A DNA stretch of 64,000 nt from Cryptomeria japonica (Eukaryota; Streptophyta; Pinopsida; Cupressales; Cupressaceae). Location of the stretch: assembly GCF_030272615.1 (NCBI RefSeq), contig NC_081413.1, positions 16,750,285-16,814,284 on the forward strand, in the 5' to 3' direction. The notes beneath the pieces are model-generated. The model did no database searches. It was not told the DNA's origin and saw nothing but the letters and a program-made list of their open reading frames with translations. Below, piece after piece: positions 1 to 11,438 of this stretch. Made by a program: the position numbers and the translations under genes. Within the stretch, counting starts at the first letter, position 1. Every line of letters begins with the position of its first letter.

Positions 1-232
1 TCCCGCTTCATTTTAACATGGGATCTTGTTTCATTTTAATATGGGATCCCATTTGGGGTTCTAGGCTCGGGATCTTGGGTCCCACGGGATCCCATTTGTT
101 TTTTGGCTCGGGATCCCAAGCATAGATGAGATCCCAATTCGTCTCCTATTAACTTTGTCTGATTTTCACTTTTTTACTAAGTCTAAAACTTCCACATTAA
201 GTGGACACAACTTCTTGCACTTACTCGGGGGG
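1..232. other. Unassigned sequence rich in a GGGATCC-like motif
   Basis: No gene is seen here. In the first 150 bases the motif TGGGATC or CGGGATCCC recurs about six times, separated by T-rich or G-rich spacers. It may be a subrepeat inside a retroelement or plain flanking DNA. It lies just outside the probable LTR end of the Copia remnant that follows. Confidence 0.35.
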
Positions 233-537
233 TGTCGAACCTAAGGTAGGACTGAGAGTGGGGGTGAACCAGTCCAAACATACATTATTGCATCACATAA
301 ACAATTAATAAACAACACATAACCAACACATCAATACCAATAACACTTTCTAGACCGCAACGCTTCTGGAACAACTAATAGAACAACTACACCATAACAC
401 AACAAGATAACTTTGCACTACAAACATTCCAGAGCAAAGCCAGTTCACACCAAGTTTGACATCAATAACAAATGTAACAATCACAAACTTATAATCAATC
501 TCATCATTTGCCATTGATGGCAACACTTGCCAACATA
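233..537 (-). repeat. Probable LTR of the leftmost Copia remnant
   Basis: On the minus strand this stretch starts with TGTTGGCAAG, a start shared in style with the other Copia LTRs here (TGTTGGCA). It ends near a C-rich tract and TTCGACA, resembling the CCCCC-CTCTCAG tract near the ends of the other Copia LTRs. It follows purine-rich tracts (minus-strand AGGGGGAG near 760 and 815) typical of a polypurine tract. The limits are approximate because the partner LTR is not visible. Confidence 0.45.
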
Positions 538-848
538 TAACAAAAACTCAACCTACAATCAAAGCTACAAAATAATATTTCTCAATATCTCTCATAATAG
601 CTCACACAAATTTAGTGCTCAATCTCTTAAACTACTCAACACACTTCTCAAACTCTCCCGCAAAATACATTACTCAAAATACTGCTCAAACTGCACAATC
701 TCTCCCCCTTTTTCATCAAGGATAAAGGCTCCAATATTACTGCAAATCACTGCACACCACTACTCCCCCTGAGAGCAACCACGACATTAATCTAGGAAAA
801 GAAATAGGCATGAAAGCTCCCCCTAGAAAAATGCATCCTGTAATGCAC

Positions 849-1644
849 CTACCATGAAGGAGGGGAAATAACCCCAAGCTTCTCTTGGAGAAACTCAAAT
901 GAATTCTTCACTAATGCCTTAGTGAAAATATATGCAATATGTTCCTTTGTAGAAATGAACTCCAATCTAACTTCCTTCTCAACAACTTTCTCCCTTAGGA
1001 AATGATATATATTTGAATTATGCTTTGTTTTTTAATGCATATGAAGATTTTTTAAAATGTTTATTGCACTTGTATTGTCACACCAAATAGGATTTGCTTC
1101 ATCAAATGTTACCTTGATATCCTTAAGAGTCTGTCTCATCCACATCACCTAAGTACAACAAGATGCCGCTGTAATATACTCTACTTTAGCTGTAGATAGG
1201 GAAACTAAATCTTATTTTTTATTGAACCAGGAAACTAATTTGTCTCCTAAAAAGAAAGCTCCATTAGCACTCTTCTAGTCATTAACACTTCTAGCCCAAT
1301 CTACATCAGCATAAGTTTTCAACATGAATTATCCACATTTCTTGTACCAAAGTCCAAAATCCATAGTACTTTTCAAATATTTGAAAATTCTTTTCACATC
1401 TTGCTCATGTGTCACCTTTAGATTAGCTTGAAATCTAGCTATTAAACAAATTGCTTGCATGATATATGGTATAAACATAGTCAAATACAACAATCCACCA
1501 ATCATCGACCTGTACTTCTTCTGTTCAACTTTCGGAGACTCATATTTACTCGACTTGCATCCAATAGTTAAAGGAGTAGTAACCAGTTTACAGTAATCAA
1601 AACCAAACTTCATCAACATTTCTTTCATATACTTGCTTTGAGAG
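849..1644 (-). pseudogene. Copia pol remnant: end of reverse transcriptase and RNase H
   Basis: Read on the minus strand, this matches the C-terminal part of Ty1/copia polyprotein. It begins with SKYMKEML-like sequence after the reverse transcriptase. It continues through YRSMIGGLLYLT, a degenerate DVDWA RNase H motif, the LVSWFNKK and STAKVEYI blocks, and CDNTSAI. It ends at a TAG near 849. Several stops interrupt the frame, so it is a pseudogene. The 5' part of the polyprotein is absent because the outer Tat LTR begins at 1645, consistent with Tat insertion into this Copia element. The expected right-hand continuation is not next to the Tat element in recognisable form. Confidence 0.8.
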
Positions 1645-2413
1645 TGTAGACACCTAAAATTGTCATGTCTAATTAAATAAATATTTTTTATTTATTTAAT
1701 TATTTTATCCTAAGTCTTCTATTAATTAAATAAATCTTTATTTATTTAACTAATTCATTAATCCTCTTCCAAGTCTTTCCTCATTTAAATTAATACTTTT
1801 ATTTATTTAAATTGTCATTTTCCTAAAATAATTAAATATTTTATTTATTTAATTGATCCCACTTCTTCTATTAATTAAATAAATCTTTATTTATTTAATT
1901 AATTTATTATTTTTTTCTACCCATGACACATGTCATTCATCTCTTAATTCTTCACTTACCTACCACCTTTATCATTTTATTATTTCTTCTACCTACCCTT
2001 TAATCCTAACCGACCATTTATTTTTACACCTCTTAATCTTATCCCTTCATTTTCTAAAGTATCTTCTATAGAAGAGGATACTCTCTTTCATTAAAAAACC
2101 CTAATTGTCTAATGAGCACACTAATTATGCAATCAAGCCTTTTTGCAATTAAGAGAAGGTATCAACCATATTTTCGTTCTTTGTTGAGCTCTTGTACACA
2201 CATAAAATCTGAGAGCAAATATATCAAGAAAGATCAATGGAGATTGAAACCCTACTAGACATGTGAATGGTAATATTGCTTTATTTTTGTTGATTTACAT
2301 GTTCTTAGGTATCTCTATTGGTATTCGTGAATGTTTCATTGTAGGACTTAGATTGTTTGTGGTTGAATCTTTATGGTTTTACAATAGTTTATAATCACTT
2401 TTCACCATATACA
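1645..2413 (+). repeat. 5' LTR of the outer Tat element
   Basis: The LTR is 769 bp, begins TGTAGACACC and ends ATACA. It matches the LTRs at 13359-14132, 28891-29664 and, inverted, 35813-36578. The first 270 bases hold a run of AT-rich palindromes of the TTAATTAAATAAAT / ATTTATTTAATTAA type separated by short unique spacers. The rest includes a TCTATAGAAG-like stretch near 2067 where the other copies read TCTATATAAGGAG, a likely TATA region. Confidence 0.9.
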
Positions 2414-2416
2414 TTT

Positions 2417-2434
2417 TGGCACGCCCGGTGGGAC
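2417..2434 (+). promoter_or_regulatory. Primer binding site of the outer Tat element
   Basis: TGGCACGCCCGGTGGGAC lies three bases after the LTR end and is identical to the site at 14136-14153 of the inner copy. The TGG start is what a tRNA 3' CCA end would pair with. It differs from the initiator-Met site used by the gypsy and Copia elements elsewhere in the window. I cannot name the tRNA with certainty. Confidence 0.75.
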
Positions 2435-4991
2435 ATGGATTTTTGTTAGATCTATATTTTTTTTATAGAGTTTTCTAACCTTATATTGTTGTTTTGTAAA
2501 ACAATTTGGAGAATAACCTTATGCAACCAGGGTTTTGGACACAAGATTAAGATCTTGGAGAGATTTGATCCGATCTCACAAACGACTTGGAAATTTTGCA
2601 CCAAATTATTTTGTATGTTTTCGACAGTATCAGGAGTGTTCAAGCCGAAATTCAGAATTTTTGGAGCATATTTAAATTTTTTATGAATTATGATTTTTCA
2701 CAAAAACTTAATATTTGAAGCAAATTAGCGAATTTTTTGGATTTTCTTATATTTTTGGAAATTTTTCAAAATTCTACAGGGGGTCTTATTTTTGTGATTT
2801 AAATTTGGGTGCAAAATAATTCATGAAAAATGAGATCTTTAAATATTAAGGTTTTTCATTATTTTGATCAGATCTCATATACGGCTTGGAATTTTTGCAT
2901 CAATTTTGTATCGAAAGTCTAGAATAGTATCAAAAGTTCTCAATAAAAATTCAGAGTTTTTCGAGCAAATTTGAATTTTCTATTAATTTTTTATTAATTT
3001 TCATAAAAACTTAATTTTGAGAGCAAATTAGAGAATTTTTAGGATTTTATTACATTTTTGGAAAGTTCTCAGAATTATACAGGGGGTATAGTTTTTGTGA
3101 TTTTAATTTTGATGCAACATAATTCATGAAAAATCGGATCTCTAAAAATTAGGGTTTTGCAATATTTTGATCATATCTCACAAATTGATAGGAATTTTTG
3201 TAGGAATTTTTTAATATAGGTTTTGAAGGGTATCAGGAGTTTCCAGTACAAAATTAAGATTTTTTGGATCAATGCTGAATTTTCTATGATTTTTCATAAA
3301 AAAATTATTTTTGAAGCAAATTAGCAATTTTTTTGGATTTTCTTATATTTTTGGAAATGTCTTGAAATTTTATAGGTGCACTATTTTTTATTATGCAAAA
3401 CAACTAGTGGAAAATCATGTCTTTGAATCTATCAAAAAATGTCTTGTCGAAGGCCCCTATTTCACAAAGTCTTTTGGATCTAAAATTTACCTAACTTGTG
3501 TGCTCGAAGGAGGGGTATTATTTCAAAACTACTAATAATCTTGGTGCAGAAACTTTGAAAAATATTTGATTTTAAAATTTCTTGCTTTGTCTTCTTTAGT
3601 CTAGCAAAACACTTCAATTGGTTCTCTTAAATGAACAAGTGTCTTTTGTGTCTTGAGCAACAGGCTCCTTTTGTGTTTCCTTTTAAAGGGCCTACCTCTA
3701 GAGTAGCCCATAAGGCCAAGTGAGAGGGAACGATCCAAGTGGTAACAAACAAATGCCAAGCTCTTCCAAGCCACTATAAATAAATGTGTTTGTGACGAAA
3801 GTTGCAAGCAACGGGTGTTGATTAGTTCATACCGACGACATATCTCCCCATAAACCCTATAGAGCACAACCTCTATAGGCTGGGAGCCTTCCTTAACAGA
3901 GCATACATTGCCGCATGTATGACCACTCGAACAGATGCCCTTACTAGACACCTTTTGTGTTAGAAGCCAAAAACCTTCTAGTTGTTGGTGCAGGAGGTCG
4001 AATCTCTAAAGCGACTCACATTCTTATGGTTCTTAGTAGAGATACAAAGTTCACCACGAGGAGTTTTCATGGGGACTCGTGCTTGGCTGCCCCAAAGAAG
4101 TGAGTGTCGAGGGTGGAGCCAGTGGGGTCAAACACCTAAGTATCTGCTCTGAATTGCATAGCTCAAGGTAACCCCCCATGTGAGATTCAACAACTATTGT
4201 CCCCACCAGCCCTAGGATTTGTGCTTGCATGATCAAAAAACTCAAACATTTTCAATAAAAACAAAGAAACATTGTGTATGTCATTTTTTCAAGTGTATGC
4301 AAAAAGATTTCACGTTATACTTCACATTTGGAAACATTTTGGATCTTTAAGACAAAACAACTTCAAACATTGAGTCTTCATTGTTATTGTGTCTTCTTGC
4401 CACTAAAAGTCAAAACATTGAGATTTGGTCACGTTCAACAACTTCACAATTGGACAGAATTACAAATTTCAAAATCACGTTTGGGTTTGTTAAAACTGAG
4501 TCTGCATTCACAGCTGAGAGATTACAAGAAAACTCTTGAGAACAATAAGGACTTAAATTTTCAGATCTAAAGAGCTTCTAAGGTTGCTTCTTATAGGGCT
4601 TCATTTTTCATTCAACTTGTCTTGGTCATACACAGTCAATCATTTTCCTTCACTTGCATTGCGCTGATACATATTTTCCAAATTTGAGTCAAAAGGTTAC
4701 TTTGCTTGTCCTCAACAAACTTTACAAACACACTAAAACACAACACTAGGTGAGTCCCGCATCAAGATCCATCATCTCAGGGTCTCATTTGGTCTTCTTG
4801 AGTCAAGGTAAACTTACCTCATCAAGAGATCCATCATCTCTTTGGAAGCCACACCTTACTCTCCTACTTTGGTCTTATACTCTTGGACATTGCAAGTTTT
4901 CCCTAGATTCATCTACACTTCATAGACCTCTTGGTCTTCCATAGTCTTTCAATTTTCATACTACCTTTCATTTTGGTCAAGACTTTAGTTC
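2435..4991 (+). other. Long leader of the outer Tat with three ~300-bp tandem repeats
   Basis: There is no convincing coding region before the gag start. From about 2550 to 3380 three diverged tandem units of about 295-303 bp are visible. Each contains a GAAGCAAATTAG-like string (near 2717, 3021 and 3313) and a TTTTTGGAAA string followed by TTCTACAGGGGG or a variant. From about 3430 on, the leader matches the inner Tat leader from about 14600. Upstream of that the two copies are unrelated. The open frames on either strand here are short and not conserved between copies. Confidence 0.7.
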
Positions 4992-5160
4992 ATGGTTGAA
5001 ACTCGTTCACAAAGGTCTAGAAGTGAATTCGGAGAAGCTTTAAGGTCTTTAAACATGAGTACTTGTGAGTTTGATGGAGATGAATTTTACAATCCATTTG
5101 AAAACCATAGTCATATACTAGACAATGACAACAATGACAATAAAAATGGAAATGATAATG
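4992..5160 (+). pseudogene. Outer Tat gag, first fragment
   Basis: The frame starts MVETRSQRSRSEFGEA and is cut after GNDNV by the chromovirus LTR at 5161. The ATG is supported because the inner Tat gag starts with the same context at 16362. The region is Asn/Asp-rich, as in the inner copy. Its continuation resumes at 12940 with the duplicated TAATG. Confidence 0.85.
5156..5160 (+). repeat. Target site duplication TAATG (left), chromovirus
   Basis: TAATG immediately precedes the LTR start at 5161 and is repeated at 12940-12944 immediately after the 3' LTR. This fixes both element ends and shows that the insertion was a normal integrase-mediated event. Confidence 0.9.
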
Positions 5161-6707
5161 TGGTGCAGGAGCACAAACTTTAAAAACTTGATTATCCTAC
5201 CTTTTTATGACTCCTAAGGAGTCTTGGATTGTTTATTTCATGCTAGGAGTCATTGGTCTTGTTTTTGATCCATTTGTGAGGCCTAGTCCCAGGTTTGGCA
5301 ATTTATGAGCCACTTGGTCAACTATGGTCAAAGGGTCATAAAACTTTAGTTTTGAGTTATTTTATTTTTTTGGCAATAAATTGGTCCTTCATGACCACTG
5401 GTAGGATTTAGAAAGTTAGTTTGCACTTTTAAGTGCTTTTGAGCAAAAATTGTCAAAAAGTGTCAATGTTATCATCACAACACTTGACAACTTTTTGTTT
5501 GTAAGAAAATATCCTTCCCCATTGGCTAATTAGTTAAAAAATTGGTTTTAACTGATGGGGGAGGCCTTCATAATCCCTTTCAGGTGGGTGATGAAGGAGT
5601 TGATGTAAATTTTCATTTGGCAATCAATAAAAAAACCTTGTTTTCCTGCAAACAGTCACATTTTTGCTCTTGTATGGATTATTTTCGGACTACTCTGAGG
5701 TTATAACTTATGGATTCAGATTGAGGGGCCTCTTACCTTTCTTTTTCTTTTGATTTGAGGTCTCTAAGTGCTCTGGTTCGAAAGTTATTGCATTTTTACT
5801 AAAAACAGTTTTGAAACCCTCATAAACCTAGGGTTTTACCTATTTTTGCATTTCCTCTCATGGCCACCATACAAAAATTCTAAAAATTGGTGGAATGAGA
5901 GGTTTGTATATGTAATCAATGATTCTGGAAGAAATTTGCAGGTTGACAGATGTTTTTAGCGTTTGCTTTTATTTTTAGGCCGGCATCCTCATGTGACAAC
6001 CTAGTTTCAAAATGCAAAATTGGTGATAAAACAAAATAGGGGTTGAACCAATGCACAAACTCCTGGATTTTGTCAATTTGGATGTGGAAAACACTTTTTC
6101 AATTGGTGAAACTTTCTGATCAATCACATTTCATACACTTTCTTCACAAACCCATCTCCTTAAGCCTAATTAGGCCTACTTGCATTTGTGAAGGGCAGCA
6201 GGTCTCCTTTGTTTTCCAGACCACCTCCTTTTGGATTTATACCTTTCTCGATAAAGGGTATTTGGATATCTATTTTTTTTTGTTGGTCATTTGCAAGTTT
6301 GCAAAGTTGTTTTGATAAGTCCCCTTGAGTATACAAGGATTTTGGGGTTTTACAAAGGAACCTTGTTGGATTGATTAGTTTGTTGTGTCACCACACCTTG
6401 AGCATGTTTTTATGGGAATTTTAATCCACCTTGACCATTTTGTTTGATCCCTACTCACTGTTTTGTCAAAATTCCAACTTGAAGCCAAGTTTGGTGTCCA
6501 GCCGATTTGAGTAGGCTTGAGCAGTTTTCAACTTTTGATCCTAAGATCTTGTCAATTTTATCCTTAGGGTCTAGAATGTTGTTTATGATTAATTGAAGAG
6601 TGTATTTAAGGTGTAAGTCTGGTTGGTAGGGTGTTTTGGGTTTCCTTGGTGGCCTATTGTGACAATTTTGTCCTGAATTGCACTCACCTAACCTAGCACT
6701 TGCATCA
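5161..6707 (+). repeat. 5' LTR of the chromovirus
   Basis: It begins TGGTGCAGGAGCAC and ends CTTGCATCA, just before the primer site. It matches 11390-12939 almost throughout. No gene is seen in it. Open frames such as those near 5768 and 6043 are LTR sequence without recognisable protein similarity. Confidence 0.92.
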
Positions 6708-6709
6708 AG

Positions 6710-6723
6710 TGGTATCAGAGCTT
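6710..6723 (+). promoter_or_regulatory. Primer binding site (initiator Met tRNA)
   Basis: TGGTATCAGAGCTT lies two bases after the LTR. It is the common plant retrotransposon primer site complementary to the 3' end of initiator methionine tRNA. Confidence 0.9.
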
Positions 6724-6748
6724 AGGTTTTGAACCTAAGGAGTGAAAG

Positions 6749-7837
6749 ATGTCAGAGAATAATGTAGATGGAGATAATAATAATGAAAGGCTCCCACACC
6801 ACATGACAAATGTGGAATTGGCAAAGAGGGTGCAATCCCTAATCAATCAAGTAAATAGTCTTAACCAGAAGCTTAATGAGAGGAGACAAGGAGAAGACCT
6901 TGGAGAGAGGGGTGAAGAAGAGGAAGAACCCTTGTGGTAGGATGATGCTGATGATGTACCTACAGACCAAAGGTACCTTGTTAATTCCCTCAAGATAGTG
7001 GCAAGGAGAACCACTGATAGTAAGCTTGACTTGCCTTCCTTCAATGGCAAGATGGACCCTGATGTGGTCACTGAATGGGTTGATGCCCTAGATTGTTTCT
7101 TTGATTGTGAAGAGATCCCTGAAAGTCAGAGGGTCAAGATAGCGAAGTCCAAGATGAAAGGTGGAGCTTTGACATGGTGGAACTTTCTTCAAGGAGAAAG
7201 GGTGAAAGAGGACAAGAGTTTGATTACCTCTTGGAAAACCATGAAGGCCAAGATACATGAGGCCTATATCCCTCCAGATTATGAAGTTCAACTTCATAGA
7301 AGGAGGCAAAATCTTAGGCAAAAGGACATGGACATCAGCACATACACCGAGGAGTTCTAAAAGTTGTGTTTGAAGTCCAAGACCATGGAAAGGGAAAGTG
7401 AAAGGTTAGCCAGGTACTTGAATGGCTTGAAAATGAATATCCAAGATGAGTTGAATTTATGTACCCCCACCACAGTACAACAGTGCTACCAATTGGCACT
7501 TAAAGTGGAAGATAAGTTGAAGAGGAGGAAAGACCAAGGCAGCAAGGGTAAAGGCAGCAATTTCAACAAGAACTCCAAACTCCAAAGGCAAGAGCAATTT
7601 TTGGAGTAAAGGGCAGTTAAGTAATGACAGCAAATCTTGGGAGCAGCCCCAAGGAAACAAAGAACAAGGTGACTATGGTGGTAGAGGAAACTCTAGAGGG
7701 AGAAGACCTTTTGGTAGAGGAAGAGGGAGATCAAATGAACCCCTCAAATGCTTCAATTGTAATCAGTTAGGACACCATGTTGGAAGGTGCCCTGAAAGAG
7801 GAAACAACAACAACAACCAAGGTGAAAGAAGAACTCA
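6749..7837 (+). pseudogene. Chromovirus gag (capsid and nucleocapsid)
   Basis: The frame opens MSENNVDGDNNNERLP. It shows the gypsy gag core (DLPSFNGKMDPDVVTEWVDALD, then LTWWNFLQGER and YEVQLHRRRQNL). In-frame stops fall at about 6940 (TAG after PLW) and 7358 (TAA after EEF). A one-base frameshift near 7570-7590 moves the reading into the pol frame. A CCHC zinc knuckle (CFNCNQLGHHVGRC, 7749-7790) then appears, preceded by an Arg/Gly-rich RNA-binding stretch. The protein would package element RNA in cytoplasmic particles. Confidence 0.85.
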
Positions 7838-7838
7838 A

Positions 7839-10800
7839 GTGGTCCAAGAGGAGAGACATGAACTTGATGTTGAAGAAGGTACGGTCCTAATGATGAGGCA
7901 GGCCTTCCTACAAGTTCCCCACACCCAAGAACCCCCCCAAAGGAAGAATCTCTTCAGGATAAGGATAAGGTGCCAATGTAAAGTGTGTAACCTACTCATA
8001 GATTCCGGTTCAACTAAAAATTTGGTTTCTAGAGAAATGGTAGATAAAATTGGACTAACTAAATCTACTCATCCTTTTCCTTATCATGTTTCTTGGCTTA
8101 CTAAGGGGCAGCAAACCCTTGTGACTGATCAAACCATGGTTGAGTTCTCTTTAGGTGATTTTAAGGACAAAAATTTATGTGATATTGTAGAGATGGATGC
8201 TTGCCATCTTCTACTAGGGAGGCCATGGCAATATGACATGGATGCCACTTATAGTTGTAAGAAGAACACCTACACCATTGTAAAAGATAGAATCACCTAT
8301 ACCATGAAACCATTTCCTGACACTAAGGCAGAGAAAGAACCCACAGTCATAGTAATTGGTGAGAAAGAGATGGTAAAAACATTGAAAGAGTCTCAAGAAG
8401 AGAGTTTTGTTTTGGTTGTGAAACCCAAGGACAAAGATGAATATAATCCTATAGCACCTATTCCCAATGTTGTGAAAGGTTTGCTTGACAAGTACAAGGA
8501 AGTCAACACAAGTGAGTTGCCCTCTACCCTCCCACCCTTGAGAGATGTTTGCCATCAAATTGATATGATTCCTGGTGCATCATTTCCCAACAAGGCACCA
8601 TACAAGATGACACCCAATCAGAATGCTAAGATCTCAAGACAAGTTCATGAGATGTTGAACAAGGGACTCATTCAAAAGAGTCTTAGCCCTTGTGCCATAC
8701 CAGCAGTATTAGCACCCAAGAAAGATGGGAAATGGAGGTTATGCATTGATAGCAGGGCTATAAACAAGATCACTATAAGATATAGGTTCCCAATTCCAAG
8801 GATGGAGGACCTAATGGATCAACTTGGTAATGCTTGCTACTTCTCTAAAATTGATCTCAAATCTAGTTATCACCAAATAAGGATCAGACCGGGAGATGAA
8901 TGGAAGACTGCATTCAAGACAACAGATGGTTTGTATGAATGGCTTGTCATGCCTTTTGGTTTGAGCAATGCTCCAAGCACATTCATGAGGTTGATGAATG
9001 AAATCTTCAAAGATTTCAATGGTAAGTTTGTGGTTATATATCTTGATGATATTCTGATTTTTAGCAGCACTTTAGAAGAGCATATTAACCATTTGGAGCA
9101 GGTTATAAGGAAGCTTCATGAGCACAAACTAATCATCAATCTAAAGAAGTGTATCTTCATGCAGAAGGAGCTCACATTTTTGGGCTTTGTCATCTCTCAA
9201 GGCAGACTAAAGATGGATCCAAGCAAGGTAGAAGCCATTGTAAGTTGGCCTCAACCAAAGAATCCAGGTGATGTGAGAAGTTTTCATGGATTAGCCACCT
9301 TTTATAGGAAGTTTATTAAAAATTTCAGTCATATTTGTGCTCCATTGTTGGATACAATTAAAGGTGGTAGAAAAACTAAGTTTGTATGGACTAATGCAAC
9401 CAATGAGGCTTTTCAATATTTGAAGAATAGGGTGGCACAATATCCCATTCTAACCTTGCCTGATTTTGGCAAAGTGTTTACAGTTGAAACAGGTGCTAGC
9501 AACTTGGCTATAGGGGCTGTCCTAAGCCAAGAAAACAGACCTATTGCTTTCTTTTCAGAAAAACTCAATGAGGCCAGGAAGAAGTATTCTACTTATGACC
9601 TTGAACTCTATGTGATGGTTCAAGCATTGAAAAAATGGAGACACTACCTTCTACCAAAGGAGTTTGTGGTTTTCATAGATAATCATGCTCTTAGCTACCT
9701 AAACTCACAAGAGAAACTAAGTGTTAAACACATCAAATGGATGGAGCAACTTCAAGCCTATACTTTCACTATCAAGCACAAAAAGGGTCAAGCCAACAAA
9801 GTGGCTGATGCATTAAGTAGAAGAGTGGGTTTGGTTCAAGAAATCCAACTTCAAAGCATTGGTATTGATGCCTTGAAGACTCTCTATGCAGGTGATTCAA
9901 ATTTTGGTGAAGCTTTTGAGGTTTGCTCTAAACTTGTGGGTAAATATCACACTGATTTTTCAGATTTCCTCATTCAAGATGGTTTATTATTTAAAGGATC
10001 TCAACTTTGTATTCCTAAATGTTCAATGAGGTCTAATATTATCAAGGAAAAACATTGTGGTGGCATGAGTGGTCACTTTGGTATTGATAAAACTCTAGAT
10101 CTAGTTAAAAGGAGTTATTTTTGGCCTAAAATGGCAAATGATGTCAAAAAGTTTGTTCAAACTTGTACAATATGTTAGCAAGCAAAAGGTGTGTCAACCA
10201 ATCAAGGATTGTATCAACCCTTACCAATACCTTCTAGACCTTGGGAATCAATCTTAATGGATGTAATGGGATTGCCTAGGAGTAAGCAAGGGTATGATAG
10301 TGTTTTTGTCATTGTGGACAGGTTCAGCAAGATGGCACATTTTGTACCTTGTAAAAGCACAAATGATGCTTCACATATTGCCCATCTCTTCTTCAAAGAA
10401 GTGGTCAGAATTTATGGGTTACCAAAAACAATTGTCTCAGATAGAGATGTGAAGTTTCAAGGCCATTTTTGGAGAACTTTGTTCAAGAAATTGGGCACAA
10501 ATCTAACCTATAGTTCTGCATATCACCCACAAACTGATGGCTAATCAGAATTGGTGAATAGGTCATTAGGTAATCTACTTAGATGCCTAACAAAGCAATA
10601 CAATCAGAATTGGGAGATGGTACTCCCTCAAGCAGAGTTTGCATTCAGTGACTCTCTAAACCGGTCAACAGGGAAGACTCCTTTTCAAACAGTGTTTGGC
10701 ATGCATCCTCGAGGTCCCTTAGACTTGGTAGACCTACCATCTGATTTCAAAATCAGTGCACAAGGAGAGGAACTTACAGATTTGATAGCAAAAGTGCAGG

Positions 10801-11438
10801 AAGAGGTGAAACAAACCCTTCAAAATACTACTCAAAAGTATAAAGCCCATGCTGATAAAAAGAGAAAGGAAGTACATTTCAGAATTGCAGACAAAGTTTG
10901 GGCATATCTTAGGAAGGAAAGATTTCCTAAGGGCAGATATTCCAAGTTGCATATGAAGAAAGTGGGGCCATGCACCATTTTGAACAAAATGGGTGACAAC
11001 GCCTATGAGATTTCTCTTCCTCCTACTTTGCAAATTTCTCCGATTTTCAATATTTGTGATCTGACCTCTTATAAAGGTGATGCAGGTATTGACATTGTTG
11101 CAGGTCCTTTTGAAGGTGCAGGTACTTCTAATGATCAAATCTTTCATGACCAAGAAGACTATGTCACCAACCTTCCTCAAATCAAGCCGGTTGAGTTGGA
11201 AAAGATCTTGGATTCTAAGATTCTAAAACAAACTAGGAAGAAGACATATTTGCAGTACCTAGTAAAGTGGAAAGGACTCCCCACCATTGATGTCACATGG
11301 ATGACTAAAGAGCAGATCCACAATCATGGATCTTCACTTGATAAACTTGACTCAAGTGGGAACTTGAGTTCAAAAACTCATGGGGAGTATGGTGCAGGAG
11401 CACAAAATTTAAAAATTGATTATCCTACCTTTTTATGA
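7839..11438 (+). pseudogene. Chromovirus pol: protease, RT, RNase H, integrase, chromodomain
   Basis: One frame runs through the whole region with only two stops: TAG at 10176 after CTIC and TAA at 10542 after QTDG. The protease has LLIDSGSTKNLV (near 7991). The reverse transcriptase has the YLDDILIF catalytic motif near 9040. RNase H runs about 9400-9830. The integrase starts with a zinc-finger-like HCGGMSGHFG...CTIC block (10050-10175) and has its core acidic residues in [14 protein letters not shown] and [10 protein letters not shown]. The C-terminal chromodomain (YLQYLVKWKGL, about 11245-11340) puts the element in the chromoviruses. The frame runs about 49 bases into the 3' LTR before stopping. 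Confidence 0.92.

Noticed and set aside
3601-3951. Minus-strand open frame of 116 codons in the outer Tat leader
   Set aside because: The equivalent region of the inner copy does not keep the frame and no known domain is seen.
8214-8558. Minus-strand open frames over the chromovirus and other pol genes
   Set aside because: They are antisense shadows of protease, RT or integrase sequence.
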